This document shows, piece by piece, positions 26,512 to 35,176 of a stretch of 38,723 nucleotides of DNA. The DNA is from CAZAQB01 sp964487155 (GTDB lineage Bacteria; Pseudomonadota; Gammaproteobacteria; Nitrococcales; Nitrococcaceae), in contig CAZAQB010000015.1 in NCBI GenBank assembly GCA_964487155.1, positions 1 to 38,723 on the forward strand, given 5' to 3'. Numbering within the stretch: position 1 is the first letter of the stretch; each line of letters begins with the position of its first letter. A model generated the notes under the pieces. The model made no database searches and was not told where the DNA came from. It saw nothing but the letters and a program-made list of their open reading frames with translations. The translations under genes were made by a program, and so were the position numbers.

Positions 26512-27083
26512 GAGCCGATCCGCCAGGTGTGCCAGTCGCTGGCGAGCCGCCAGGACGGCGAGATGTAGGCCATGGGACGCAGCGGCGCCGGCAGACTGTC
26601 GAGATCCAGGCTGGCCTGCAGCCGCAGCAGATAGCGCCGGTCCGGCTCCAGCAGGGCGCGGTCGATGACGGGCAGGCCCTTGACCTGGCCCAGGGCCTCC
26701 AGCATGGCGCCCATGCTGCGGTAGGTGGTGCTCTCGCGGGTGTTCAGCTCGGTGAGCACGTAACGCCCTGACAGTGCGTGGTAGCTCAGCCGGTAACGCT
26801 GGTTCAGCACCGCGGTCGTCGCGTCGAACCAGAACCGCCGAGGCTCCACCACCTCGATGTGCAGTACCACCTCCAGGGGCACGCCGCTGGCGAGCGCCTC
26901 GGCGGCGGTCCCGGAGAGTTCGTAGCGGATGCGGGCATCCAGCAGGTAGACCCCGTCCCGGAGGCTGACGTCTCCCTCCAGCACCCGGAACTCGGCCCCC
27001 TGGGCCACCTGGGCGACCAGACCCAGCAGCAGCGCCCCGGCGAGCCAGGAACGCCGGCCCGGCAGACAGGCCGGCCTGCTCAT
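26508..27083 (-). CDS. DUF4390 domain protein, exported
   Basis: A conserved protein of unknown function usually found between rsmB and ntrY in gammaproteobacteria. The 191 residues begin with a signal peptide (hydrophobic core SWLAGALLLGLVAQVAQG, cleavage about residue 30). A beta-rich domain follows (FRVLEGDVSLRDGVYLLDARI, PLEVVLHIEV, RYRLSYHALSGRYVL, YLLRLQASLDLDSLP). Both ends are coupled: its ATG overlaps the rsmB stop and its stop overlaps the ntrY start, each by 4 nt. This coupling suggests a periplasmic partner of the NtrY sensor, but that is inference. Confidence 0.85.
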   Translation of the reverse strand: MSRPACLPGRRSWLAGALLLGLVAQVAQGAEFRVLEGDVSLRDGVYLLDARIRYELSGTAAEALASGVPLEVVLHIEVVEPRRFWFDATTAVLNQRYRLSYHALSGRYVLTELNTRESTTYRSMGAMLEALGQVKGLPVIDRALLEPDRRYLLRLQASLDLDSLPAPLRPMAYISPSWRLASDWHTWRIGS

Positions 27084-28360
27084 CGCCGTTGCAGAACCGC
27101 GTAGTAGAAGCCGTCCAGGTGCGGAGCCGGCAGCACCTGGGCACCGGCCCCGCGGGCAACACCACCCGGCAGCACGACCGGCAGCGCGGCAGCGTCGGGA
27201 TGCTCCTCCATGAAACGTCGCACCACGGCCTCGTTCTCCTCCGCCAGCACGGAGCAGGTGGAGTAGACAAGCTTACCCCCGGGGGCCAGGGTCGGCCAAA
27301 GCCCCGCCAGCAAGCGCGCCTGCTCGGTAGCCAGGGCGGCGGGGTCGGCAGGGCGGCGCAGCCACTTGATGTCCGGGTGGCGACGGATTACGCCGCTGCC
27401 GGAGCAGGGCGCGTCCACCAGAATGCGCTGGAACGGCCGGCCGTCCCACCAGTCGCCGGGCGATCCGGCGTCGCCGGCGCGCAGCTCCGCGGCCAGGCCC
27501 AGGCGCTCCAGGTTCTCGGCGACCCTTGAGAGGCGCGCGGGCGCCTGGTCGAGGGCCAGCAGGTCGAGGTCGGCCCGCTCCAGCAGGTGGCCGGTCTTGC
27601 CGCCGGGGGCGGCACAGGCGTCCAGGATCCGCTCCCCCGGCTGCGGGCCCAGCAGGCTTGCCGCCAGCTGCGCGGCGGCGTCCTGCACCGACACCCGGCC
27701 GTCGGCGAACCCCGGCAGCTCATCCACCGGCCGCGGCCGCGCCAGCACCAGGGCGTCGGCCGCCCCCGGCACCGGTTGCGCCTCCAGCCCCGCGGCCGCC
27801 AGCGCCGCGCGTGCCGCCGCCAGATCCCAGCGGCGCCGGTTGACCCGCAGGGTCATGGGGGGCCGCAGATTGTTCTGCCGCGCAATCTCCTGCCAGTGCT
27901 CCGGCCAGTCCGCCTGCAGCCGCTCCAGCAGCCAGGGGGGGTGGGCCAGGCGCCGGGCCGGGTCCCGGTCGACCGCCTCCGCGAGCCGCGCCCGCTCCCG
28001 GGTGAAGCGCCGCAGGACGCCGTTCACCAGCCCGGTGGCCCAGCCCCGGCCGAGTTCCCGGGCCGCTTCCACGGTCTGGGAAACCGCCGCGTGGGGGGCC
28101 GTGCTCTGGTACTCCAGCTGGTAGAGGCCCACCAGCAGCAGGGCCAGCAGATCCCCCTCCCGGGGCCGGCGCTGCAGGAGGGCGTCCGCCAGGGCCAGCA
28201 GCCGGCAGTGCCAGCGCAGCACCCCGTAGCAGAGGTCCTGGCACAACGCCCGGTCGCCGGGCGCCAGCCGGGCCAGCGCAGGGGGCAGCGTTTCCGCCAG
28301 GGAACGGCCCTGCTCCAGGGTCTGCGCCAGGCTGCGCGCGGCAGCGGCTCGGGGTGTCAT
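27080..28360 (-). CDS. rsmB: 16S rRNA m5C967 methyltransferase RsmB
   Basis: Methylates C967 of 16S rRNA using S-adenosylmethionine. The 426 residues have an N-terminal NusB-like RNA-binding domain (about 1-140) and a Rossmann methyltransferase domain with DACAAPGGKTGHLLE, the DAPCSGSGVIRRHPDIKWLR motif, and YSTCSVLAEENE with catalytic C369. The frame extends upstream through fmt, but the ATG at 28360 gives the usual start MTPRAAAARSL and lies 10 nt after fmt. Confidence 0.95.
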   Translation of the reverse strand: MTPRAAAARSLAQTLEQGRSLAETLPPALARLAPGDRALCQDLCYGVLRWHCRLLALADALLQRRPREGDLLALLLVGLYQLEYQSTAPHAAVSQTVEAARELGRGWATGLVNGVLRRFTRERARLAEAVDRDPARRLAHPPWLLERLQADWPEHWQEIARQNNLRPPMTLRVNRRRWDLAAARAALAAAGLEAQPVPGAADALVLARPRPVDELPGFADGRVSVQDAAAQLAASLLGPQPGERILDACAAPGGKTGHLLERADLDLLALDQAPARLSRVAENLERLGLAAELRAGDAGSPGDWWDGRPFQRILVDAPCSGSGVIRRHPDIKWLRRPADPAALATEQARLLAGLWPTLAPGGKLVYSTCSVLAEENEAVVRRFMEEHPDAAALPVVLPGGVARGAGAQVLPAPHLDGFYYAVLQRR

Positions 28361-28370
28361 CAGCCCGCCC

Positions 28371-29309
28371 TCAGCCCAGCTGCTGGCCGGGCTCCAGAGG
28401 ATGGCCGTTGAGGAAATCCCGCACCTGCTGGCGGCGGCGGCCGGGGAGCTGCACCTCCAGCAGCCGCAGGCTGCCGTCACTGGTGGCCACCTCGAGGCCC
28501 TCCGGACCGGCGCCGAGCACGGTGCCGGGCGGGGCCGGCGCCGCCGTCCCCAGCGCCGCCCGCCAGACCCTGAGGCGCTCGCCCTGGCAGAGGGTCTCGG
28601 CCCCGGGCCAGGGATCGAACGCCCGCACCTGGCGTTCCAGCTCGCGCGCGCAGCGCCGCCAGTCCAGTTGCGCTTCGCTCTTGTCCAGCTTGGCGGCGTA
28701 ACAGGCCCGGGCGTCGTCCTGGGGCACCGGCTCCAGGTGGCCGGCCCACCACAGGGGCAGTGCCTGCTCCAGCAGGTCGGCCCCCAGCACCGCCAGCCGG
28801 TCGTGGAGGCTGCCGCCGGTGTCCTCGCCGGCAATGGGGCAGGAGCGCTCCGCCAGCACCGGCCCCTCGTCCAGCCCCCGGGTCATCAGCATCAGGCTCA
28901 CCCCGGTCTCGGTGTCGCCGGCCAGCAGGGCCCGCTGGATGGGAGCGGCACCCCGCCAGCGGGGCAGCAGGGAGGCGTGCACGTTGAGACAACCCCGGGT
29001 GGGCAGCTCCAGCACCGGCGCCGGCAGCAGCAGGCCGTAGGCCGCCACCACCAGAAGGTCGGGCTGCAACTCCGCCAGCATGCGGCGGGCGTCGGGGTCC
29101 CGCAGAGTGGCGGGCTGGTGCACCGGCAGACCGGCATCCAGGGCCGCCTGCTTCACCGGGCTCGGCCGGAGTGGCCGGCCGCGGCCCGCCGGCCGGTCCG
29201 GCTGGGTGTAGACGGCCGCGAGCGTCACGTCCATCCGCCCCAGGCGCTCCAGGGCGGGCACGGCAAAGGCCGGCGTGCCCGCGAAAACGACCCGGGGGGT
29301 GGCGGTCAT
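28371..29309 (-). CDS. fmt: Methionyl-tRNA formyltransferase
   Basis: Formylates initiator Met-tRNA with 10-formyl-tetrahydrofolate. The 312 residues have the N-terminal formyltransferase domain with RVVFAGTPAFAVPALE, the catalytic NVHASLLPRWRGAAPIQ and RGLDEGPVLA, and a C-terminal tRNA-binding OB-like domain. It is 10 nt downstream of def, whose product removes the formyl group. Confidence 0.96.
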   Translation of the reverse strand: MTATPRVVFAGTPAFAVPALERLGRMDVTLAAVYTQPDRPAGRGRPLRPSPVKQAALDAGLPVHQPATLRDPDARRMLAELQPDLLVVAAYGLLLPAPVLELPTRGCLNVHASLLPRWRGAAPIQRALLAGDTETGVSLMLMTRGLDEGPVLAERSCPIAGEDTGGSLHDRLAVLGADLLEQALPLWWAGHLEPVPQDDARACYAAKLDKSEAQLDWRRCARELERQVRAFDPWPGAETLCQGERLRVWRAALGTAAPAPPGTVLGAGPEGLEVATSDGSLRLLEVQLPGRRRQQVRDFLNGHPLEPGQQLG

Positions 29310-29319
29310 GGGGGCAGGG

Positions 29320-29853
29320 TCAGATGACCCGGGCCGCGGAAGGCTCCGGCAGATCCCCCTGGCGTGCCTGCTTCTCCAGGCGCTTGCGCAGCCGCTTGCG
29401 CTTCAGCTCGGAGAGGTAATCCACGAACAGCTTGCCGTCCAGATGGTCGATCTCGTGCTGGACGCACACCGCCAGCAGGCCGTCGGCTTCGCGCTCGTAG
29501 GGCTCGCCGTTGCAGTCCAGGGCCCGGAAGCGGATGCGCTCGGCCCGCCGCACGGTCTCGAAGTAGCCGGGCACCGACAGGCAGCCCTCCTGCATCTCCT
29601 CCACGCCGTCCTTCCGGAGGATCTCCGGGTTGATCAGCGCCAGGGGCTGGTCCGCGCCCTCGGAGACATCGATGACGATCACCCGGCGGTGGACGTTGAC
29701 CTGGGTGGCGGCCAGGCCGATGCCCGGCGCCTGGTACATGGTCTCGAACATGTCGTCCACCAGACGACGCAGTTCGTCGTCCACCGTTTCCACAGAGTGT
29801 GCGACGGTACGCAGACGCTCGTCGGGGTAATGAAGAATATCGAGTACGGCCAT
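29320..29853 (-). CDS. def: Peptide deformylase
   Basis: Iron-dependent enzyme that removes the N-formyl group from nascent proteins. The 177 residues show all three family motifs: GIGLAATQ at 44-51, EGCLSVP with metal ligand C91, and QHEIDHLDG with H133, E134 and H137. It is the first gene of the def-fmt-rsmB run and is divergent from the LysM gene. Confidence 0.97.
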   Translation of the reverse strand: MAVLDILHYPDERLRTVAHSVETVDDELRRLVDDMFETMYQAPGIGLAATQVNVHRRVIVIDVSEGADQPLALINPEILRKDGVEEMQEGCLSVPGYFETVRRAERIRFRALDCNGEPYEREADGLLAVCVQHEIDHLDGKLFVDYLSELKRKRLRKRLEKQARQGDLPEPSAARVI

Positions 29854-29900
29854 GATTCGTCGCGTTGCGGCTGTTGAAATGGCGCTGCTAGGCTGCGCGG

Positions 29901-29923
29901 GTCGTCATGCTGACGACTATAAC
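29901..29923. promoter_or_regulatory. Palindrome and -10-like box in the def/lysM divergent region
   Basis: GTCGTCA-TGC-TGACGAC (29901-29917) is a perfect 7-bp-arm inverted repeat, directly followed by TATAAC (29918-29923), a good -10 for rightward transcription of the LysM gene 54 nt on. No recognisable -35 is found at the proper spacing, so activation or control through the palindrome is plausible. The 124-nt divergent region must also hold the def promoter. Confidence 0.4.
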
Positions 29924-29977
29924 GGACCGTGCAGCAAGCCCGCCAGCGTGAACCGCCCTTCCAACCAGGGAAAGCCG

Positions 29978-31048
29978 ATGCGTACCAAGACCTTCATCCT
30001 GGCGCTGTGCGCGATGCTCGCCACCAGCGCCCTGCTTGCCCAGCAGGCACCTCGCCCGGACGGGCCCGCGCTGCGCGGACAGACCGGCGAACCCTTTCGG
30101 GAGGGACACCCGGAACGCTACACGGTTCGCCTCGGCGATACCCTGTGGGACATCTCCGAGCGCTTTCTGCGGGATCCCTGGCTGTGGCCGGAGATCTGGT
30201 ACGAGAACCCGTTCATCGAGAATCCCCACCTCATCTATCCGGGCGATGTAGTCAAGCTCACCACCGTGGACGGCCAGCGCCGGCTCACTGTGGAGCGTGG
30301 CGGCGGCACCGTGAAACTCTCGCCCCGGGTGCGCATGGAAGACCTGGATCAGGCCATCACCACCATTCCCATCGACGCCATCCGGCCGTTCCTTTCCGGC
30401 AACCGGGTGGTGGGGGCCGAGACCTTCGACACCGCCCCCTACATCGTGGCGGGGGCCGACGAGCGGGTTATGGGCAGCACCGGCGACCCGGTGTACGTGC
30501 GCCGGCTGGGGGATGAGGCGGCCCAAGGCTACAAGGTGATGCGCCAGGGCCAGCCGTTCATCGACCCCGAGACCGGTGAGCTGCTGGGCTACGAGGCGGT
30601 TTACGTGGGCGACGCCGCCCGGGTGCGCAGCGGCGATCCGGCCACCTACGTGCTCACCGGCATCAACCGTGAGGTGCTGCCCGGCGACGTGCTGCTGGAG
30701 ACCGAGGAGGACCTGATCCAGAGCCGCTACTACCCACGACCGCCAGAGGGTTCGGTGAGCGGTCAGATCCTGGCGGTGCTGGACGGCGTCACCCAGGTGG
30801 GCCAGTTCGACGTGGTGGCGATCAACCGGGGCGAGAACCACGGCCTGCGCCAGGGCGACGTGCTGGCGGTGTACAAGCGCGGCCGCACCGTGCAGGACCG
30901 CTTCTCCGCTGACCAGGAAACCATCACCCTGCCCGATGAGCGGGCCGGCGAGATGATCATCTTCCGCACCTTCGACCGCCTCAGCCTGGGCCTGGTGATG
31001 GAGGCCAGCCGCGCCATGCGCGTGGCGGATCTGGTGCGCAACCCCTGA
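29978..31048 (+). CDS. Exported LysM domain protein
   Basis: A secreted protein that probably binds peptidoglycan. The 356 residues start with a signal peptide (1-21, ending SALLA) followed by a LysM domain at about 46-95 (RYTVRLGDTLWDISERFL, PHLIYPGDVVKL). A longer beta-rich region of unknown function follows, with repeated short motifs such as LPGDVLLETEED and LRQGDVLAVYKRG. The frame is open upstream, but the ATG at 29978 has AGGGAAAG upstream and gives the signal peptide. A LysM gene between def and dprA is the common gammaproteobacterial order. Some relatives are called peptidoglycan-binding or nucleoid-associated LysM proteins; the function is not settled. Confidence 0.9.
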   Translation: MRTKTFILALCAMLATSALLAQQAPRPDGPALRGQTGEPFREGHPERYTVRLGDTLWDISERFLRDPWLWPEIWYENPFIENPHLIYPGDVVKLTTVDGQRRLTVERGGGTVKLSPRVRMEDLDQAITTIPIDAIRPFLSGNRVVGAETFDTAPYIVAGADERVMGSTGDPVYVRRLGDEAAQGYKVMRQGQPFIDPETGELLGYEAVYVGDAARVRSGDPATYVLTGINREVLPGDVLLETEEDLIQSRYYPRPPEGSVSGQILAVLDGVTQVGQFDVVAINRGENHGLRQGDVLAVYKRGRTVQDRFSADQETITLPDERAGEMIIFRTFDRLSLGLVMEASRAMRVADLVRNP

Positions 31049-31065
31049 CCCGCCCGCGGAACACC

Positions 31066-32184
31066 GTGGACGAAGACCTCGCCGCCTGGCTCGCCCTGGG
31101 CCGGACGGCGGGGGTCGGCCCGCGCAGCTTCGCCCGCGTCCTGCAGGCATTCCCCGACCCGGCCGCCGGCCTGGCGGCGTCGACGGCGGCCCGCCGGCAG
31201 GCCGGCCTGCCGGAGGCGCTGGCCAAGGCCCTGGAGCAGCCGGACTGGGACGGCGCCAAAGCCGACCTGGCCTGGCTCGCGGCCTCCCCTCGGCATCATC
31301 TGCTGCGCCTCGGGCAGGTTGGCTATCCGAGCGCCCTGGCAGAGCTGGCGGACCCGCCTCCGCTACTGTTCGTAGTCGGCGATCCGGCCGTGCTGGCGCG
31401 ACCACAGATCGCCCTGGTGGGCAGCCGCAACGCCACCGCCGGCGGCCTGGACAACGCCTGGGAGTTCGCCCGCCACCTGGCGGCCGGGGGGCTTGCCGTA
31501 ACCAGCGGGCTGGCCCTGGGGGTGGACGCCGCCGCTCACCGCGGGGCCCTTGCCGCCGGCGGCGTGACGGTGGCGGTAATGGGCACCGGGCCCGACCGGG
31601 TGTACCCGGCCGACCACCGGGAACTGGCGCGGGAAGTGGCCGCCGCCGGCGCCCTGGTAAGCGAGTTCCCGCCGGGCACGCCGGTGCGCCGCCAGCACTT
31701 CCCCCGGCGCAACCGCATCATCAGCGGCCTCGCCCTCGGGGTGCTGGTGGTGGAGGCCGGCCGCCAGAGCGGCTCGCTGGTCACGGCGCGCCACGCCCTG
31801 GAGCAGGACCGGGAAGTCTTCGCAATCCCCGGTTCCATCCACAATCCCCTGGCCCGGGGCTGCCACTCCCTGATCCGGCAAGGCGCCAAGCTGGTGGAGT
31901 CCGCCGCCGACCTGCTGGAGGAGCTGCCCCCCACGGTCCTGGCACAGGCGGCGGGCCCGGCCGCCGAGCCGAGCGCCGGCGAGGCGGTCGGGAGCCCCCT
32001 GGACGCCGAGTACCAGGGGCTGCTGGAGGCCCTCGGACATGACCCGGTTCCCCTGGAAACCTTGCTGCAGCGCACCGGATTGACGCCTGAGAAGGTTTCC
32101 TCCATGCTGCTGATACTTGAGCTTAGGGGCTTTGTAACCGCCTGTCCCGGCGGTCGCTACGCCCGCCTCGGCCAGAAGGCGTGA
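31066..32184 (+). CDS. dprA: DNA-processing protein DprA
   Basis: Loads RecA on incoming single-stranded DNA during natural transformation. The 372 residues have an N-terminal helical domain, a Rossmann-like core (about 80-290) with VTSGLALGVDAAAHRGAL, GTGPDRVYPADHREL, RRNRIISGLALGVLVVEA and FAIPGSIHNPLARGCHSLIRQGAKLV, and a C-terminal winged-helix domain. The start is a GTG at 31066 with a weak GGAAC upstream, 17 nt after the LysM stop. No other competence gene is in the window. Confidence 0.95.
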   Translation: MDEDLAAWLALGRTAGVGPRSFARVLQAFPDPAAGLAASTAARRQAGLPEALAKALEQPDWDGAKADLAWLAASPRHHLLRLGQVGYPSALAELADPPPLLFVVGDPAVLARPQIALVGSRNATAGGLDNAWEFARHLAAGGLAVTSGLALGVDAAAHRGALAAGGVTVAVMGTGPDRVYPADHRELAREVAAAGALVSEFPPGTPVRRQHFPRRNRIISGLALGVLVVEAGRQSGSLVTARHALEQDREVFAIPGSIHNPLARGCHSLIRQGAKLVESAADLLEELPPTVLAQAAGPAAEPSAGEAVGSPLDAEYQGLLEALGHDPVPLETLLQRTGLTPEKVSSMLLILELRGFVTACPGGRYARLGQKA

Positions 32185-32185
32185 G

Positions 32186-32659
32186 ATGAAAGAAAACGTT
32201 TTCGACGTACTCATGTACCTGTTCGAGAACTACTTCTACCACGAGGAAGAGCTCGAGCCCGATCGCGATCTGCTGGCGAACGAACTCTCGGATGCCGGCT
32301 TCACCCGGGGCGAGATACACAAGGCGTTCCGCTGGCTGGACGGGCTGGCGGAGAGCCGGGAGCTGCCGGTGGAGGCAGCGCCGGAGCGGGCGGTCCGCAT
32401 GTTCGCGGAGCAGGAGGTCAGCCGCCTCGACGTGGAGTGCCGCGGCTTTCTCATGTTCCTGGAGCAGGCCGGCATCCTGACGCCGGCTAGCCGCGAGCTG
32501 GTCATCGACCGGCTGATGGCCCTCGACGAGGACGAGATCGACCTGGACACCCTCAAATGGGTGGTGTTGATGGTTCTGTTCAGCCAGCCGGGCCAGGAAG
32601 AGGCCTGCGCCTGGATGGAGAACCTGGTCTTCGAGAGCGCCGCCCAGTACCTCCACTGA
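32186..32659 (+). CDS. smg: Smg family protein (DUF494)
   Basis: A small acidic helical protein of the Smg/DUF494 family, conserved beside dprA and topA in gammaproteobacteria, with no established biochemical role. The 157 residues start MKENVFDVLMYLFENYF, typical of the family, and end with DLDTLKWVVLMVLFSQPGQEEACAWMENLVF. The ATG is 1 nt after the dprA stop, so the two are translationally linked. Confidence 0.93.
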   Translation: MKENVFDVLMYLFENYFYHEEELEPDRDLLANELSDAGFTRGEIHKAFRWLDGLAESRELPVEAAPERAVRMFAEQEVSRLDVECRGFLMFLEQAGILTPASRELVIDRLMALDEDEIDLDTLKWVVLMVLFSQPGQEEACAWMENLVFESAAQYLH

Positions 32660-32717
32660 GTTTCCTTCCCGGCCGCCCCACGCCCCTGATCCCGCTTCCC
32701 TTGGGATAAAGGTACGG

Positions 32718-35162
32718 ATGGGTAAAAACCTGGTAATCGTCGAATCTCCGGCCAAGGCCCGCACCATAAACAAGTACCTGGGGCCGGACTTCCAGGTGCT
32801 GGCCTCCTATGGCCACGTGCGCGACCTGCTCCCCAAGGAGGGGGCGGTGGACCCGGAGCACGACTTCGCCATGAAGTACGTGCCCATCGAGCGCAATGCC
32901 AAGCACGTGGATGCCATCGCCAAGGCCACCCGCAAGGCCGACGCCATCTACCTCGCCACTGACCCCGACCGCGAGGGCGAGGCCATCTCCTGGCACCTGC
33001 GGGAACTGCTGGACGAGCGGGGGGTGCTGGACGACAAGCCCGTGCACCGGGTGGTGTTCTACGAGATAACCCGCCGGGCCATCCAGGAGGCCATCGCCGA
33101 GCCCCGGGGCCTGTCCGAGGAACTCGTAAACGCCCAGCAGGCGCGCCGTGCCCTGGACTACCTGGTGGGCTTCAACCTCTCCCCCCTGCTGTGGCGCAAG
33201 ATCGCCACCGGCCTTTCCGCCGGCCGCGTGCAGACCCCGGCGCTGCGCCTGATCGTCGAGCGCGAGCAGGAAATCGAGGCCTTCGAGCCCCGCGAGTACT
33301 GGAGCATCGAGGCGGATGTGCGCCGCATCGATCAGGACTTCACCGCCAAACTGCACACCCTGGAAGGCGAGCGCCTCGAGCAGTTCACCATCACCGAGCA
33401 GGGCCGGGCCGAGTCGGTCACCCGGCGCCTGGAGCAGGCCTCGGGGCTGGACCCGGCCGCTGGCCGAGAGGGCCGGCTGCAGGTGCTGCGGGTGGAGAAG
33501 AAGCAGCGCCGGCGCAACCCCGCCGCGCCCTTCATCACCTCCACCCTGCAGCAGGAGGCGGCGCGCAAGCTGCGCTTCCCGGCCCAGAAGACCATGCGGG
33601 TCGCCCAGCAGCTCTACGAGGGCGTGGATACCGGCAGCGGCGCCATCGGTCTCATCACCTACATGCGCACCGACTCCACCAGCCTGTCCCAGGAGGCGGT
33701 GGCGGCGCTGCGGGAGACCATCGTCCAGCGCTACGGCAAGGACAAGCTGCCGGACAAGCCCCACCAGTACCGCACCCGTGCCAAGAACGCCCAGGAGGCC
33801 CACGAGGCGGTCCGTCCCACCGACTCGGCGCGGCTGCCGGAGACCATCAAGGACCACCTCACCGAGGACCAGTACCGGCTCTACGAGCTGGTGTGGAAGC
33901 GGGCGGTGGCCTGCCAGATGAAGCCGGCGCTGATCGATACCGTGGCGGTGGACCTGGGCTGCGGCGGCACCGAGGACAGCTTCCGGGCCACCGGGTCGCG
34001 GATCGCAGACCCGGGCTTCATGGCGGTCTACCTGGAGGGCACCGACGATGCCGGCGAGACCGAGGCCGGCGACCGCCTGCTGCCGTCCATGGAGGAAGGC
34101 GACGAGGTGGTGCTCAAGGCCATCCGTCCGGAGCAGCACTTCACCGAGCCGCCGCCGCGCTATTCCGAGGCGAGCCTGGTGCGGGCCCTGGAGGAGATGG
34201 GCATCGGCCGGCCCTCCACCTACGCTGCCATCATCTCCACCCTGCAGCAGCGCAACTACGTGCTGATGGACAACCGCCGCTTCAAGCCCACCGACACCGG
34301 CCGGGTGGTGGCGAAGTTCCTCACCGAGCATTTCGACCGCTACGTCGACTACGATTTCACCGCCCGCCTCGAAGACGACCTGGACGCCATCTCCCGGGGC
34401 GAGCAGGAATGGAAGCCCCTGCTGGAGGAGTTCTGGGGGCCGTTTCACAAGCGGGTGGAGGAGAAAAAGGAGAGCGTCTCGCGGGGCGACGTGGTCAAGG
34501 CCCGGGAGCTGGGCACCGACCCCAAGACCAGGCGCAAGGTGGTGGCGCGGCTGGGCCGCTTCGGCCCGTTTGTTCAGATCGGCACCAAGGACGACGAAGA
34601 GAAACCCCGCTTCGCCGGCCTGCGCACCGGGCAGAGCATCGACACCATCACCCTGGAAGAGGCCATGAGCCTGTTCCAGCTGCCCCGGGATCTCGGCACT
34701 ACCCCCGAGGGCGAGGAGCTCAGCGTCAACATCGGCCGCTACGGCCCTTACGTGCGCTTCGGCAGCCGCTTCGCCTCCCTGAAGAAGGACGACGACCCCT
34801 ACACCATCGGCCGCGAGCGGGCCCTGGAGTTGATCGCCGAGAAGAAGGCCAACGAGGAGAAGCGCACCCTGCGGCGTTTCGAGGGCACCGACATCCGCAT
34901 CATGCGCGGCCGGTTCGGGCCCTACATCACCGATGGCAAGGTCAACGCCCGCATCCCCAAGGATCAGGACGCCGAGAGCCTCGATCTCGCAGCCTGCCAG
35001 AAGCTCATCGAGGAGGCCGCCAGCAAGAAGCCCGCCGGCGGCAAGTCGGGTGCCAAGAACAGCAAGACCGGCCGCGCCGCGAAGTCCTCCGGCACCGGCA
35101 AAGGCGGGGCCTCGGCTGCCAAGGGCAGCGGCGGCCGGGGCAGCCGCGCCAGCGCCAAGTAG
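32718..35162 (+). CDS. topA: DNA topoisomerase I, C-terminal-repeat type
   Basis: Relaxes negative supercoils by a type IA mechanism. The 814 residues have an N-terminal Toprim domain (E9 in VESPAKA, D82/D84 in TDPDREGEAI) and the strand-passage core with catalytic Y315 in GLITYMRTDSTS. The C-terminal part has topoisomerase C-terminal repeats (GRFGPFVQIG, GRYGPYVRFG, GRFGPYITDG) and ends in about 50 residues rich in Gly, Lys, Ser and Ala. The Cys4 zinc ribbons of the E. coli enzyme are absent. AAAGGTACGG precedes the ATG. It starts 58 nt after smg. Confidence 0.97.
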   Translation: MGKNLVIVESPAKARTINKYLGPDFQVLASYGHVRDLLPKEGAVDPEHDFAMKYVPIERNAKHVDAIAKATRKADAIYLATDPDREGEAISWHLRELLDERGVLDDKPVHRVVFYEITRRAIQEAIAEPRGLSEELVNAQQARRALDYLVGFNLSPLLWRKIATGLSAGRVQTPALRLIVEREQEIEAFEPREYWSIEADVRRIDQDFTAKLHTLEGERLEQFTITEQGRAESVTRRLEQASGLDPAAGREGRLQVLRVEKKQRRRNPAAPFITSTLQQEAARKLRFPAQKTMRVAQQLYEGVDTGSGAIGLITYMRTDSTSLSQEAVAALRETIVQRYGKDKLPDKPHQYRTRAKNAQEAHEAVRPTDSARLPETIKDHLTEDQYRLYELVWKRAVACQMKPALIDTVAVDLGCGGTEDSFRATGSRIADPGFMAVYLEGTDDAGETEAGDRLLPSMEEGDEVVLKAIRPEQHFTEPPPRYSEASLVRALEEMGIGRPSTYAAIISTLQQRNYVLMDNRRFKPTDTGRVVAKFLTEHFDRYVDYDFTARLEDDLDAISRGEQEWKPLLEEFWGPFHKRVEEKKESVSRGDVVKARELGTDPKTRRKVVARLGRFGPFVQIGTKDDEEKPRFAGLRTGQSIDTITLEEAMSLFQLPRDLGTTPEGEELSVNIGRYGPYVRFGSRFASLKKDDDPYTIGRERALELIAEKKANEEKRTLRRFEGTDIRIMRGRFGPYITDGKVNARIPKDQDAESLDLAACQKLIEEAASKKPAGGKSGAKNSKTGRAAKSSGTGKGGASAAKGSGGRGSRASAK

Positions 35163-35176
35163 CTCCGCCGGCGTCC

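Noticed and set aside
33191..35176. Long open frame fused upstream of tsaC, inside topA
   Set aside because: Only the part from the ATG at 35177 resembles a protein family. The rest is a shifted reading of topA.
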